Notes: generated by a model not told the origin, from the sequence alone. Counted from the stretch's first letter, positions 25,614 through 34,909 are shown. The stretch: DNA of 64,000 bases from Campylobacter corcagiensis (GCF_013201645.1 NZ_CP053842.1:372001-436000); one strand, 5' to 3'. Program-made: numbers and translations.

Positions 25614-25619
25614 TATACT
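25614..25619 (+). promoter_or_regulatory. -10 box for the DASS transporter gene
   Basis: TATACT, 30 bases before the ATG, with TTAAGGAG as the ribosome site. Confidence 0.5.
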
Positions 25620-25649
25620 TACCTTATTAAATCAAATTAAGGAGTATTT

Positions 25650-27059
25650 ATGGAAGAAAAAGCTATAAATGGTTTTCAAGCAGGAACCATAAAAGGGCTT
25701 ATTATAACAGCAATAGCTGCTGTGATAGCCATTATAATTGCAAATATCTTACCATATGATGTCAATGTCAACAAAGCTTTAGCACTTCTATTTTTTATAG
25801 CAGTCCTGTGGCTGAGTGAAGCTATTCATATAACAATCACAGCACTACTTGTGCCTGTTCTTGCTGTATTGTTTGGTATAGGTTCAGGAAGTGTTGCTGA
25901 GGGAACTTATAAAGCAATAAGCGTTGGTTCAGCTCTTGCTCACTTTGCAAACTCAACCATTTTTCTTTTCTTTGGTGGTTTTGCACTTGCAACTGCACTA
26001 CACATCCAAAAGCTAGATACAAAAATAGCTATGAAGCTTATCTCTTTATCTGGAAATAAGCTAGGTTACGCAGCTATTTTGATATGTCTTGCAACAGCAC
26101 TTTTGTCTATGTGGGTTTCTAATACCGCAACAGCAGCTATGATGCTTCCACTTGCTATTGGAATTTTAGGTGGAAAAGGAGAAGAAAAAGACCATGGAAC
26201 AACAGTTTTCTTGCTTTTAGGTATTGCATACTCTGCAAGTATCGGCGGACTTGGTACGATTGTTGGATCACCACCAAATGCTATAGTTTCAGCTGAATTA
26301 AAATATGGATTTTTTGACTGGATGAAGATAGGAATTCCGATGTTTTTAATCCTTTGGCCTTTGATGATGATAACTCTATATTTTATGTTTAAGCCAAATT
26401 TGACTAAAGTCGTAGATATAGATGCAAGTGTTAATATTCCATGGACACTAAGTAGGATTGTAACTATTATTGTTTTTGCTACTATTGCTCTACTTTGGAT
26501 ATTTTCACCACAAATTAAAGCAGCAACAGGTCTTGCTTTAAATGATGGTCTTATAGCTGTAGTGGCGGCAATTTTAGTTGTAATACTAGGGCTTTGTAGT
26601 TGGAATCAAGTAGCAGAAAATACTGAGTGGGGGATTTTAATGCTATTTGGCGGTGGACTTTGTTTGAGTGCTATACTTAAAGATTCTGGTGCTTCACTTG
26701 TTATTGGTCAAACTGTTGCTTCTGTATTTGGCACTTCACACCCACTTGTAATTATCTTTGTTGTTACGATATTTATCATTATCTTAACTGAATTTACAAG
26801 TAATACTGCTTCAGCTGCACTTTTAGTTCCTGTTTTTGCAGGTGTTGCTGAGCAAATGGGTATGCCAAAAGAGGTTTTGGTTATGGTAATAGGTGTTGGT
26901 GCAAGTTGTGCATTTATGATGCCAGTTGCAACTCCACCAAATGCTATAGTTTTTGGCACAGGACTCTTCCCACAAAGAGATATGCTTAGAGCAGGTGGAG
27001 TTTTAAATATAGTGTGTATACTTGTTATTGCACTATTTGGATATTTTGTACTTCTATAA
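25650..27059 (+). CDS. DASS family (SLC13) sodium-coupled anion symporter
   Basis: An inner-membrane secondary transporter of 469 residues with about eleven hydrophobic segments. It carries the two SNT motifs that build sodium/substrate sites in this family: VSNTATAAM (157-159) and TSNTASAAL (384-386), with GSPPNAI and ATPPNAI repeats. The family moves di- and tricarboxylates or sulfate, and substrate cannot be decided from sequence. It converges on sdaA across a shared terminator, in the place where I remember C. jejuni having the serine transporter sdaC. Confidence 0.9.
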   Translation: MEEKAINGFQAGTIKGLIITAIAAVIAIIIANILPYDVNVNKALALLFFIAVLWLSEAIHITITALLVPVLAVLFGIGSGSVAEGTYKAISVGSALAHFANSTIFLFFGGFALATALHIQKLDTKIAMKLISLSGNKLGYAAILICLATALLSMWVSNTATAAMMLPLAIGILGGKGEEKDHGTTVFLLLGIAYSASIGGLGTIVGSPPNAIVSAELKYGFFDWMKIGIPMFLILWPLMMITLYFMFKPNLTKVVDIDASVNIPWTLSRIVTIIVFATIALLWIFSPQIKAATGLALNDGLIAVVAAILVVILGLCSWNQVAENTEWGILMLFGGGLCLSAILKDSGASLVIGQTVASVFGTSHPLVIIFVVTIFIIILTEFTSNTASAALLVPVFAGVAEQMGMPKEVLVMVIGVGASCAFMMPVATPPNAIVFGTGLFPQRDMLRAGGVLNIVCILVIALFGYFVLL

Positions 27060-27065
27060 ATTTAA

Positions 27066-27088
27066 AAAAGGGGCCTAATGCCCCTTTT
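27066..27088. terminator. Bidirectional terminator between DASS gene and sdaA
   Basis: AAAAGGGGC / GCCCCTTTT with a 5-nt loop, A-run on one side and T-run on the other. It serves both converging genes. Confidence 0.85.
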
Positions 27089-27095
27089 ACCCTTT

Positions 27096-28457
27096 TTAAC
27101 AACTTACTATTTTAGCTAAGCCTGCAAGTGAAGTCTCTTTATATCTTGAGTCCATATCTTTTCCTGTTTTATACATTGTAAGTATAACTTCATCAAGTGT
27201 TACAAGGGCACTATAAGAGCTTTCCATTGCTAATTTGACAGCTGATATTGCTTTTATGGCTCCAAGTGTGTTTCTTTCTATACAAGGAATTTGAACAAGA
27301 CCACGAACAGGATCGCAAGTTAGCCCTAAGTGGTGCTCCATAGCTATCTCAGCTGCGATTAAAATTTGTTCAGTTGTACCGCCACTTACTGCAGCCATGC
27401 CAGCTGCTGCCATAGATGAAGCAACGCCTACTTCAGCTTGACAACCAGCTTCTGCACCGCTAATGGAGGCGTTTTCTTTATACAAATACCCTATAGCACA
27501 GCAAGTTAAAAGATAGTTTAAAATTTGATCTTTACCCATATAAAAGCGGTGATTTTGGATATATAGCATAACGGCTGGAACTACTCCACATGCACCATTT
27601 GTAGGAGCAGTTACAACTCTAGCTCCACTTGCATTTTCTTCAGCTACAGCTCTTGCATACATTGATATAAAATCAATCGCTGCTAGTGGGTCTTTCTCGT
27701 GGATTCTTCTGTTTTCTTTAAGGCGTTTATAAATTTGAGGGGCTAGTCGCTTTACATTTAACCCACCAGGAAGTATAAGATCAGTTGCGCTTATGCCATT
27801 TTCATAACATTTAACCATAGTTTCATAAATTTCTAAGATATAGTTTATAACATACTCTTTGCTTCCGTGATACTCTACCTCTCTTAAAAGTGCTATTTGT
27901 GAAATGCTTTTGTTGTGAATTTGACATAACTCTTTTAGTTTTAAAGCACTTTTAAAATCAAATTTAAGCTTTTTATCTGTGGATTTAAAATTTCTGTTTT
28001 TAAGTTCATCTTCACTATAAACATACCCACCCCCAGTTGAGTAAAAGGTCTCTTTTTTAACAAGTTTACCGTCTTTAAAAGCCTCTAGTGTAAAGCCATT
28101 TTCATGAAGTAAGAGCATTGAGTTGTTAAAAATGATATCTTTTGTAGGATCAAATTTGATAGCTTTAGTTCCGCCTAAATTTAGGGTATTTTTCTCATTT
28201 GCTAAATTTAAAATTTCAAGCTTTTTAGATTTGGTTAGATTTTTTGCAGTCACGCCACTAAGACCTATCATGATAGCAACATCGCTCATATGCCCTTTGC
28301 CTGTTAATGACAAAGAGCCATAAAGAGTAGCTTTTACTCTATCAATATCTAAATTTTCAACTAACTTTGTAAATTTTAAAGCTCCACTTATTGGACCTAT
28401 AGTATGAGATGAGCTAGGTCCAACGCCGATTTTTAGTATAGAAAGGATAGAGTCCAT
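27096..28457 (-). CDS. sdaA: L-serine ammonia-lyase (iron-sulfur type)
   Basis: This enzyme converts L-serine to pyruvate and ammonia using a [4Fe-4S] cluster, a main carbon entry in Campylobacter. The 453-residue single-chain form contains GVGPSSSHTIGP (about 12-23). Cysteines in NGACGVVPA, GAEAGCQAEVG and TCDPVRGLVQIPC are expected cluster ligands. It is transcribed away from the flavoprotein gene and ends 8 bases from the shared terminator. Confidence 0.95.
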   Translation of the reverse strand: MDSILSILKIGVGPSSSHTIGPISGALKFTKLVENLDIDRVKATLYGSLSLTGKGHMSDVAIMIGLSGVTAKNLTKSKKLEILNLANEKNTLNLGGTKAIKFDPTKDIIFNNSMLLLHENGFTLEAFKDGKLVKKETFYSTGGGYVYSEDELKNRNFKSTDKKLKFDFKSALKLKELCQIHNKSISQIALLREVEYHGSKEYVINYILEIYETMVKCYENGISATDLILPGGLNVKRLAPQIYKRLKENRRIHEKDPLAAIDFISMYARAVAEENASGARVVTAPTNGACGVVPAVMLYIQNHRFYMGKDQILNYLLTCCAIGYLYKENASISGAEAGCQAEVGVASSMAAAGMAAVSGGTTEQILIAAEIAMEHHLGLTCDPVRGLVQIPCIERNTLGAIKAISAVKLAMESSYSALVTLDEVILTMYKTGKDMDSRYKETSLAGLAKIVSC

Positions 28458-28513
28458 AAAAATCCCAAATTTAAAATTTGATCTATTTTATAATTTTATC
28501 TCTTGATAAATAC

Positions 28514-29869
28514 TTAAGCTCTTGCTTTTAGCATTCCATAAAAATACATAGGTTTTAAAAGATATGCTTTTACTAACCACCATATCCATCTTTCCTTTGC
28601 TGGATCAAGAAAAGGAAGTGAAGGGGCTGGTTCGTTTTGGTAGTTAAACTCAGCCATCATAACTCTACCTATATCAGTGATTAGTGGGCAAGCTGTATAA
28701 CCATCATACTTAGCTTTTAGCTCTTTTCCATCTATTCTAGAGATTAAATTTTCTCCAAGAACTTTATATTGCTCTCTAATAGCAGCTCCTGTTTTTGAAG
28801 TAGGCAGACTTGAGTTATCCCCTATGGCAAAAATATTATCATATTTTTTATGAATAGTGCTAAATTTATCCACATCTACCCAGCCTTTTTCATTTGCTAA
28901 ATCGCTATTTTCTCTTACAGCTTTAACTGTTCTCATCGGCGGAACGATATGGATAAAATCATAGTTAATTTTGTTTAATCCTTCGTTTTCATCCTTAAAT
29001 GTAGCTGTTTTAGAGCCCACATCAACTGATACCAGAGTTGATTTAAAATTAAAATAAATATTTCTATCGTTCATATATTTTATGGTAGAGTCGTTATAGA
29101 CTTTGGTTCCAAAGAAATTTCCTTTATTTGTTCTAAAATTTAGAGTTGCTTGTTTTTTTGCTTCTCTTAGTCTAGCTGAGGTTAGAAATGCTATTTTTTT
29201 AGGAGCTCCACCGCACTTTATAGATCCTGCTGGTTCGCTAAATAGTGCTACTTTGTCAGGAGTGGCAGAATTTACGAACTTTGATATCTCACCCCAAGTT
29301 TTTTCAGCTCCACTAAAAAGATATATAGAACCAACGCCATTTGTGCCAATGATATCTTTACTAATGCCTTCAATGCCCTCAAAATTTAGTTCAAGTCCAG
29401 TTGCACAAATCAAGAAATCATAGCTGAGTTTACCACTATTTTTCGTTTTTACAAGGTTGTTATCAGGATTAAATTCCACAACTATATCTTTTATCCACTT
29501 TGCATCTTTTGGCAAGAAATCTTTTGTATCTTTTAAGATATCTTCACTCTTCCAAAGTCCGCCACCTATCATGGTTTGACCAGGTTGGTATTTGATGCTA
29601 TTTTCATCTGGTTCTATGATGGTTATGGTAGCATTTGGTATGTTTTTAGATATAAAATTTGCTACTGTGCATCCAGCGGCTCCACCACCTACTATAAGGA
29701 TATTTGCTGAAGCACTGCTTTGGCTTTTTGCACTAACAACGCTTGGTGTAGCACTTAGCATAAATGGCACTAAGCCCAAAAGCTTTAGAGCATCTCTTCT
29801 TGAAAGACCAGAATTTGTAAGTTCATTTACTAGATCTGTTTTTAAATCTAAAATTTGATCTTGATTCAT
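28514..29869 (-). CDS. Sulfide:quinone reductase-like FAD flavoprotein with twin-arginine signal
   Basis: A 451-residue flavoprotein of the SQR/flavocytochrome c sulfide dehydrogenase group. An N-terminal SRRDALKLLG (RR at 24-25) plus a hydrophobic stretch suggests Tat export. The FAD-binding GGGAAG is at 61-66. Cys residues include Cys67, Cys155, Cys219 in IKCGGAPKKIAF (an SQR hallmark) and Cys394 in YTACPLITD. The GDNSSLPTSKTGAAIREQ segment is the second FAD motif. It probably oxidises sulfide or a related sulfur compound and reduces quinone or a cytochrome; acceptor and substrate are inference. It has its own promoter. Confidence 0.82.
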   Translation of the reverse strand: MNQDQILDLKTDLVNELTNSGLSRRDALKLLGLVPFMLSATPSVVSAKSQSSASANILIVGGGAAGCTVANFISKNIPNATITIIEPDENSIKYQPGQTMIGGGLWKSEDILKDTKDFLPKDAKWIKDIVVEFNPDNNLVKTKNSGKLSYDFLICATGLELNFEGIEGISKDIIGTNGVGSIYLFSGAEKTWGEISKFVNSATPDKVALFSEPAGSIKCGGAPKKIAFLTSARLREAKKQATLNFRTNKGNFFGTKVYNDSTIKYMNDRNIYFNFKSTLVSVDVGSKTATFKDENEGLNKINYDFIHIVPPMRTVKAVRENSDLANEKGWVDVDKFSTIHKKYDNIFAIGDNSSLPTSKTGAAIREQYKVLGENLISRIDGKELKAKYDGYTACPLITDIGRVMMAEFNYQNEPAPSLPFLDPAKERWIWWLVKAYLLKPMYFYGMLKARA

Positions 29870-29896
29870 TTTAAATCCTTTAAAAATAATGATTAA

Positions 29897-29902
29897 ATTA
29901 TA
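29897..29902 (-). promoter_or_regulatory. -10 box for the SQR-like gene
   Basis: ATTATA on the plus strand reads TATAAT on the minus strand, 27 bases upstream of the ATG, with AAAGGATT as ribosome site. Confidence 0.55.
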
Positions 29903-29969
29903 ACTATTTTATTATTATTAAGCGATAAATTAAAATTTTAAGGATTTATTTTAAGCTTATTTTAATTAA

Positions 29970-29987
29970 AGGGCTAAATTTAGCCCT
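29970..29987 (-). terminator. Hairpin after sppA
   Basis: AGGGCTAAATTTAGCCCT, a perfect 18-base palindrome, between sppA and the SQR-like gene. It has the same CTAAATTTAG core as the assT and thiF-like terminators. Confidence 0.6.
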
Positions 29988-29991
29988 GTTT

Positions 29992-30858
29992 TTATCTAAC
30001 TTTTAGACTAAATTCAGCCATTATAAGACTTGCTATTTTAGTTGACATAGAATCAACAAATTTATCATATTTGCTCTTTTGTTTCCAGATTTGTTCGCTA
30101 ACTTTTGCCGCTTTTGCTACTTCATCTTTTACTTTTGAGTAAGTTGAAATTCCATCGATTAGCCCAACATTTACAGCATCACTTGCGATAAAAACTCTAG
30201 CATTTGCCCAGTTTTTGTGATTGTTTATATCCAACTTTCTAGCACTTGCTACTTCATTTGTAAAAAGAGCGTAACTTTGATCTGTTAAAAACTGAAGGCT
30301 TTGTTTTTCTTCAGGCGTCCACTCTCTTGTCATTGTTCCAGCTTCTTTATACTCACCAGCTTTTATTGTTTGAGTTGAAATTCCTATTTTTTTATTAAGT
30401 TCAGCAATGTTCATTCCTTGCATTATAACTCCGATTGATCCTATAAAAGCCCCCTTATTTGCGTAAATTTTAGTAGCCCAAACGCCACTTAGATAACTTC
30501 CACTTGCCATTGTCCCGCTTGCATAAGCAATGACAGGTTTTTTAAAATTTAGCTCTTTTATCGCTTCTGATATCTCAACACTTGGACTTAATGCCCCGCC
30601 TGGGCTATCTATATTTAAAAGCACGCCTTTTATGTTTTGGTTGTTAGCTATATTTTCTATCTCTTTTAAAATTTCAAGTTCATCCATTATCGCCCCCTCT
30701 AGCTTTATCTCAGCTAAATTTGGGCTTTTTGTGGTTGTAAGTTCACCAACACTAAAGGCTGATATAAAAATAGCTATCATAAAAAGAACTATAAATACCT
30801 TTATTGTAAAGCTTAAAATTTTTAGAAAAAACTCCCCAATGCCTTTTAGAAATTCCAT
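29992..30858 (-). CDS. sppA: Signal peptide peptidase SppA
   Basis: A membrane-bound S49 serine protease that degrades cleaved signal peptides. The 288-residue short form has one N-terminal membrane segment (about 14-38). NIDSPGGALSPSVE and YASGTMASGSYLSG contain the nucleophile region. IKAGEYKEAGTMTREWTPEE carries the likely catalytic Lys, and GAFIGSIGVIMQG follows the family pattern. The 5' end overlaps the upstream amidohydrolase gene by 13 bases, so the two are coupled. Confidence 0.93.
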   Translation of the reverse strand: MEFLKGIGEFFLKILSFTIKVFIVLFMIAIFISAFSVGELTTTKSPNLAEIKLEGAIMDELEILKEIENIANNQNIKGVLLNIDSPGGALSPSVEISEAIKELNFKKPVIAYASGTMASGSYLSGVWATKIYANKGAFIGSIGVIMQGMNIAELNKKIGISTQTIKAGEYKEAGTMTREWTPEEKQSLQFLTDQSYALFTNEVASARKLDINNHKNWANARVFIASDAVNVGLIDGISTYSKVKDEVAKAAKVSEQIWKQKSKYDKFVDSMSTKIASLIMAEFSLKVR

Positions 30859-32060
30859 CTTTTCCCCTTTATAAACATCTCTTTTACTTTGTTTGTTTGA
30901 AGTATTAATTGAAGTGCTACTTCATCTTTACTTTCAACTTCAAAACCTTCAAAAACAGCTATATCAGCTATTTTACCATTTTTTATTTCACCTAAATTTA
31001 ACCCCAAAGCATCTCCATTTGTAGCTGCTAAGAGCAAAGTTTTAGCTAAATTTTGTAAATTTAAATCACTATGAACTAAAAGATTTGTTCTTAATTCATC
31101 AAAGAAATTTAGACTTATATTTGAACTAAGACCATCTGTTCCTAAGCTTAAATTTACGCCACTTTTTATAGCTTTTTTAAGGTTTAGCTTCTTTTTACTA
31201 AGAAGTCTATTTGAAAAAGCACAAGTTGTAATAGAGTGTAAATTTCTATCTAAAAGTTCAAACTCTTTTAGGTAAACACAGTGCGTAAAAAGCGTTTTTA
31301 TGCCTTTGAAATTTGATATAAAGCTTTCTACGTTATACATCGGTTTTGGGTTTGGATTAAAGGCTTTTAGCCAGTTTTTAAACTCACCTTTACCATCTCT
31401 TATCCAGCGATTTTCATAATCGCTTTCTAAAAAGTGAGTAGAGACTGTTAAAGAGTTAAGCCTAGCAAATTCACAAGCTTTTTTAGTTAAATTTGGGTGA
31501 GTTGAGTAGGGTGAGTGGATAGAAACAGCTGGTATAAATTTATCACTTTTTAGCTCATCACTTCTTTTAAATCTATCTTTAAATTTCTCCCAGTTTTGAG
31601 TAACTACATCTTTACTAGCTCCAAGAATTTCATTAAAAAATACAACTCTTAAAGGCGAGTTTGCACACACTTCCATCTCGCCACCAAAGCTTGAAATTTC
31701 ACCTATTGTAGAAATTCCACTTCTCATCATCTCATAAATTTTGTTTTTTATTAGACTTTCATTTGCCTCTTTGCTTAAGTTATCTCGGCTTTTTACGATA
31801 CTATTTACCCATTTTATGAAGTCTCCATAAACAAGTGTGGTTTTGTTTGAGCTAAATTCAAGGTGAACATGAGGATTTATAAAACAAGGCATAGCTATAT
31901 CGCTACCATAGTCTAAAATTTCAGCTTCTTGAAATTTTGCACTAAGTTTATCAAACTCGCCAACTTCTTTAATCTCTTCATCAAACGCAATAGCGCAATT
32001 TTCTAAAATAGTAAAATCTTTATCACAAAGTAAAATAAATTTAGCTTTTAAAATTTTCAT
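30846..32060 (-). CDS. Amidohydrolase, aminofutalosine deaminase-like
   Basis: A metal-dependent hydrolase of the TRZ/ATZ amidohydrolase family, 404 residues. Metal ligands are visible in NPHVHLEFS (HxH), STHFLESDYE, TLFTHCVYL and SLGTDGLSSN. The place next to aroQ and sppA matches the Campylobacter gene usually called an aminofutalosine deaminase family hydrolase, which would act in the futalosine route to menaquinone. In Campylobacter that step may be bypassed by direct hydrolysis of aminofutalosine, so the physiological substrate is uncertain. Confidence 0.8.
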   Translation of the reverse strand: MKILKAKFILLCDKDFTILENCAIAFDEEIKEVGEFDKLSAKFQEAEILDYGSDIAMPCFINPHVHLEFSSNKTTLVYGDFIKWVNSIVKSRDNLSKEANESLIKNKIYEMMRSGISTIGEISSFGGEMEVCANSPLRVVFFNEILGASKDVVTQNWEKFKDRFKRSDELKSDKFIPAVSIHSPYSTHPNLTKKACEFARLNSLTVSTHFLESDYENRWIRDGKGEFKNWLKAFNPNPKPMYNVESFISNFKGIKTLFTHCVYLKEFELLDRNLHSITTCAFSNRLLSKKKLNLKKAIKSGVNLSLGTDGLSSNISLNFFDELRTNLLVHSDLNLQNLAKTLLLAATNGDALGLNLGEIKNGKIADIAVFEGFEVESKDEVALQLILQTNKVKEMFIKGKRWNF

Positions 32061-32108
32061 TTTTGCTCCTAGTTTCGCAATTGTATCTAAATTTCAGTTA
32101 CTTTTTGA

Positions 32109-32114
32109 TATAAT
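32109..32114 (+). promoter_or_regulatory. -10 box for the aroQ operon
   Basis: TATAAT preceded by CTTTTTGA, the T-rich/TG pattern of Campylobacter promoters, 30 bases before the aroQ ATG. Confidence 0.65.
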
Positions 32115-32144
32115 CAGGCTTTAAATTTTAACAAAAGGATAAAA

Positions 32145-32597
32145 ATGAAAATCGTCGTAATACAAGGACCAAATATCAATATGCTAGGCACTAGAGAGAG
32201 AAATATCTATGGTGTGATGAGTATGGAAGATATTCACGCTCAAATGAAAGCAGTAGCTGAACAAAACAGCGTTGAGATTGAGTTTTTTCAAAGCAATCTA
32301 GAAGGCGAAATAGTTGATAGAATTCAAGAGTGCTTAGGCGATGCTGATGGAATTATCATAAACCCAGCAGCTTATAGTCATTCATCAATTGCCATAAGAG
32401 ATGCTATAGCAGCTGTTAACCTGCCAGCAATTGAAGTTCATATATCAAATATCGCGCGCCGTGAAGAATTTCGCCAAAAAAGCGTGATATCAGCCGTAAC
32501 AGCAGGACAAATCATAGGCTTTGGACCTGTTGGATATCATCTTGCGATGGTTGGAATGCTTCAAATTTTTAGCCAAATAGAAGCGTTTAAAAAATAA
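32145..32597 (+). CDS. aroQ: 3-dehydroquinate dehydratase, type II
   Basis: This enzyme catalyses the third step of the shikimate pathway. The 150-residue protein fits the dodecameric type II family. [11 protein letters not shown] (8-18), the flexible-loop Tyr at 22, [15 protein letters not shown] with the catalytic His, and [14 protein letters not shown] are all present. It is the first gene of an apparent operon aroQ-pepP-folK-flhG-like-LOG-mnmA with very short gaps or overlaps throughout. Confidence 0.96.
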   Translation: MKIVVIQGPNINMLGTRERNIYGVMSMEDIHAQMKAVAEQNSVEIEFFQSNLEGEIVDRIQECLGDADGIIINPAAYSHSSIAIRDAIAAVNLPAIEVHISNIARREEFRQKSVISAVTAGQIIGFGPVGYHLAMVGMLQIFSQIEAFKK

Positions 32598-32604
32598 AGA
32601 GAAA

Positions 32605-33627
32605 ATGACGAATAACTTTATTTTAAAAAATGAAAATGCCGTATTTTACGAGTGCGGATATAGTTGTGATAATTTAGTTTTTCTAAATTTAAAGGGCGAG
32701 AAATTTTTAATAACTGACTCAAGATATGCTATAGAGGCAAAACAGAGCGTAAAAGAGTGTGAAGTTATTGAAAGTAGTGAACTTTTTAAAGAAGCTAGAA
32801 AGCTTATTAGAAAATTTAGCGTAAAAGATATCATCTATGACCCTAATGATTTTAGCGTTTATGAGTTTGGAAATTTAGCTAAATTTGGTTATATAAACTA
32901 TAAAAAAAGGCTAAATTTTTCTAAAAAAAAGCGAATGATAAAAAGTAGCGATGAGCTTGAAATTTTAAGAAGTGCTGCTAAATTTGGAGCTTTAGGGTTT
33001 GAAAAGTTTTCTAAATTTATAAGTGAAAATGGACTAGATTTAGATGAAAAAGAGCTCTTTTTTGAAGCTGAAAATATTCTAAAAGATAGAGGGAATTTGG
33101 GGCTATCTTTTGAGCCGATTGTAGCTATAAATGAAAATGGCGCAAAAGCACACGCTTTGCCTAGTGATAAAAAGCTTAAAAATGGCGATTTATTGCTCTT
33201 TGATGCTGGGGTTAAATTTAAAAGGCATTGTTCTGATAGGACAAGAACAGCTATTTTTGATAATGGACTAAATTTCACAAAAGATCAAAATTTCACGGGC
33301 AAAAAAGCTGAAATTTATGAAATCGTAAAAGAGGCACAAAATTTAGCCATAAAAGTAGTAAAACCTGGCGTTATGGCGTGTGAAATAGATGCTGTAGCAA
33401 GGGATTTTATAAAAAAAGCTGGGTATGAAAAGGAGTTTTTCCACTCAACTGGGCATGGCGTAGGTCTTGATATCCACGAACTGCCAAATATCAACCAAAG
33501 AGATAAAACCATACTTGAAAAAGGGATGGTTTTTAGCATAGAACCTGGCATTTATATAGAAGGTGAGTTTGGCGTTAGAATAGAAGATGTGGTAGCTGTA
33601 AGTGAAAACGGGTGTGAAATTTTATAG
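32605..33627 (+). CDS. pepP: Xaa-Pro aminopeptidase (M24 family)
   Basis: An aminopeptidase that removes N-terminal residues before proline. The 340-residue protein has an N-terminal creatinase-like domain (about 1-115) and a pita-bread catalytic domain. The five metal ligands are visible in LFDAGVKFKRHCSDRTRT (two Asp), HSTGHGVGLDIHE (His), SIEPGIY (Glu) and RIEDVVAV (Glu). It is shorter than E. coli PepP. It overlaps folK by 26 bases. Confidence 0.88.
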   Translation: MTNNFILKNENAVFYECGYSCDNLVFLNLKGEKFLITDSRYAIEAKQSVKECEVIESSELFKEARKLIRKFSVKDIIYDPNDFSVYEFGNLAKFGYINYKKRLNFSKKKRMIKSSDELEILRSAAKFGALGFEKFSKFISENGLDLDEKELFFEAENILKDRGNLGLSFEPIVAINENGAKAHALPSDKKLKNGDLLLFDAGVKFKRHCSDRTRTAIFDNGLNFTKDQNFTGKKAEIYEIVKEAQNLAIKVVKPGVMACEIDAVARDFIKKAGYEKEFFHSTGHGVGLDIHELPNINQRDKTILEKGMVFSIEPGIYIEGEFGVRIEDVVAVSENGCEIL

Positions 33628-34096
33628 ATTTGAGGATGCTTTATCTATAAAAAAGAGCAGGTTTTATCCATATAAAGCCAGCAAAAGAGTAGGCTTTAAG
33701 CATGAGTTTTATCTAGGTGTTGGGGGAAATTTAGGCGATACAAGGCTGATATTTGATAGGTTTTTTAAAAAATTTAGAAGTGATAAAAGATTTCATATCG
33801 TAAAATCATCGCCGCTTCTTTTAAATAAAGCTTTTGGCTTTAAAGACCAGCCTGATTTTTTAAACGCTGTGATTTTGGCTCAAACATCGCTTAGTCCTAA
33901 AGCAACGCTTAAAGTTACTGCGCATTTTGAGAGAATTTTTAAACGCAAAAGAAGTTTTAAAAATGCTCCAAGAACGCTTGATTTAGATATTTTGTGGCAT
34001 AGTGCTAAAACCCTGCCAAGAGATAAAAGACTTATTTTGCCTCATCCTGGCGTGATGAGTAGAGTTAGTGTGATAGTGCCATTTGGGCTTATGTAA
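33602..34096 (+). CDS. folK: 2-amino-4-hydroxy-6-hydroxymethyldihydropteridine pyrophosphokinase
   Basis: HPPK transfers pyrophosphate to 6-hydroxymethyl-dihydropterin in folate synthesis. The 164-residue protein has YLGVGGNLGDT (about 38-48), RTLDLDILWH and LPHPGVMSR, the three core family motifs. Two in-frame GTG starts (33602 and 33614) inside the pepP 3' end are both plausible. An extra basic N-terminal segment of about 35 residues precedes the HPPK fold. In other Campylobacter genomes flhF normally follows; here it is absent. Confidence 0.9.
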   Translation: MKTGVKFYRFEDALSIKKSRFYPYKASKRVGFKHEFYLGVGGNLGDTRLIFDRFFKKFRSDKRFHIVKSSPLLLNKAFGFKDQPDFLNAVILAQTSLSPKATLKVTAHFERIFKRKRSFKNAPRTLDLDILWHSAKTLPRDKRLILPHPGVMSRVSVIVPFGLM

Positions 34097-34106
34097 GGAG
34101 GTATTT

Positions 34107-34901
34107 GTGAGAGTTGTTTCAGTAGTTAGCGGTAAAGGTGGCGTTGGAAAAAGCATAATAGCCATAAATTTAGCTGAGATTTTATCACAAAATGGCTATA
34201 AAGTTTTGCTTGTAGATGCTGATTTGGGGCTTGGAAATTTAGATATTTTGCTGAATTTAAAGCCTAAATTTACTCTTTTTGACTTTTTTAAAGGCGGGGT
34301 GAGTTTAAATGAAGTTGTAGCAGATATTAAGCCAAATTTAAGCCTTTTGCCTGGTTTTAGCGGAGAGGAAATTTTAGAGTTTTATAGTAATGAAATGATG
34401 GCTAGGCTTAGCTTTGAGCTTAGAACGCTTAAAAGCTTTGATTTTGTCATCATTGATACCATGAGTTCGCTTCATAAGCCAACAAAAGATATTATAAATT
34501 TAAGTGATAAAACCATCATATTAGCAACTCCTGAGCCAACTTCTATCATAGATACTTATGCGATGATGAAGGTTGTTTTAAAATTTAAAAACGAGATTTT
34601 ACTATCTATAAATTTAAGCCAAAACTCAAATATTGCTGAAAATCTAGAAAAAATATTGCGTGATAATATAAAAAGTGAGTTTAGTTTTAAGCTTTTAGGA
34701 GAGATTAGAAAAGATAGTGCTTTTATAAATTGCTCAAGGCTAAGAGCTTTTGTAAGTGATGAGTATCCATACTCTTTGGGGCTTTATGATGTTAGAGTGA
34801 TTGCTTCAAATTTGCTTTTAAATTTTGGATTAGAGCCTTTAGAAATAGAGAATTTAAATGGAATAAACGGACTTATTAGAAGAGTTTTAAATTTAATATA
34901 G
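34107..34901 (+). CDS. FlhG/MinD-like P-loop ATPase
   Basis: A deviant-Walker ATPase of 264 residues with SGKGGVGKS (about 8-16), DADLGLGNLDILL and an SLLPGFSGEEIL segment that fit flagellar-number regulator FlhG (YlxH). I chose GTG at 34107 because AAGGAGG lies five bases upstream. With that start the protein lacks the N-terminal DQAxxLR-type helix that FlhG uses to activate FlhF. The flhF gene that normally sits between folK and flhG is also missing, and no other flagellar gene is in the window. The retained role is unknown; a MinD/ParA-like positioning function is possible. Confidence 0.8.
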   Translation: MRVVSVVSGKGGVGKSIIAINLAEILSQNGYKVLLVDADLGLGNLDILLNLKPKFTLFDFFKGGVSLNEVVADIKPNLSLLPGFSGEEILEFYSNEMMARLSFELRTLKSFDFVIIDTMSSLHKPTKDIINLSDKTIILATPEPTSIIDTYAMMKVVLKFKNEILLSINLSQNSNIAENLEKILRDNIKSEFSFKLLGEIRKDSAFINCSRLRAFVSDEYPYSLGLYDVRVIASNLLLNFGLEPLEIENLNGINGLIRRVLNLI

Positions 34902-34909
34902 GGGAAATT

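Noticed and set aside
28123-28323. Plus-strand frame opposite sdaA
   Set aside because: It is short, lacks a ribosome site and lies opposite well-conserved sdaA sequence.
32898-33278. Antisense frame of 126 codons opposite pepP
   Set aside because: Ser/Phe-rich complement of coding DNA with no start signals; pepP has clear metal ligands in the same stretch.
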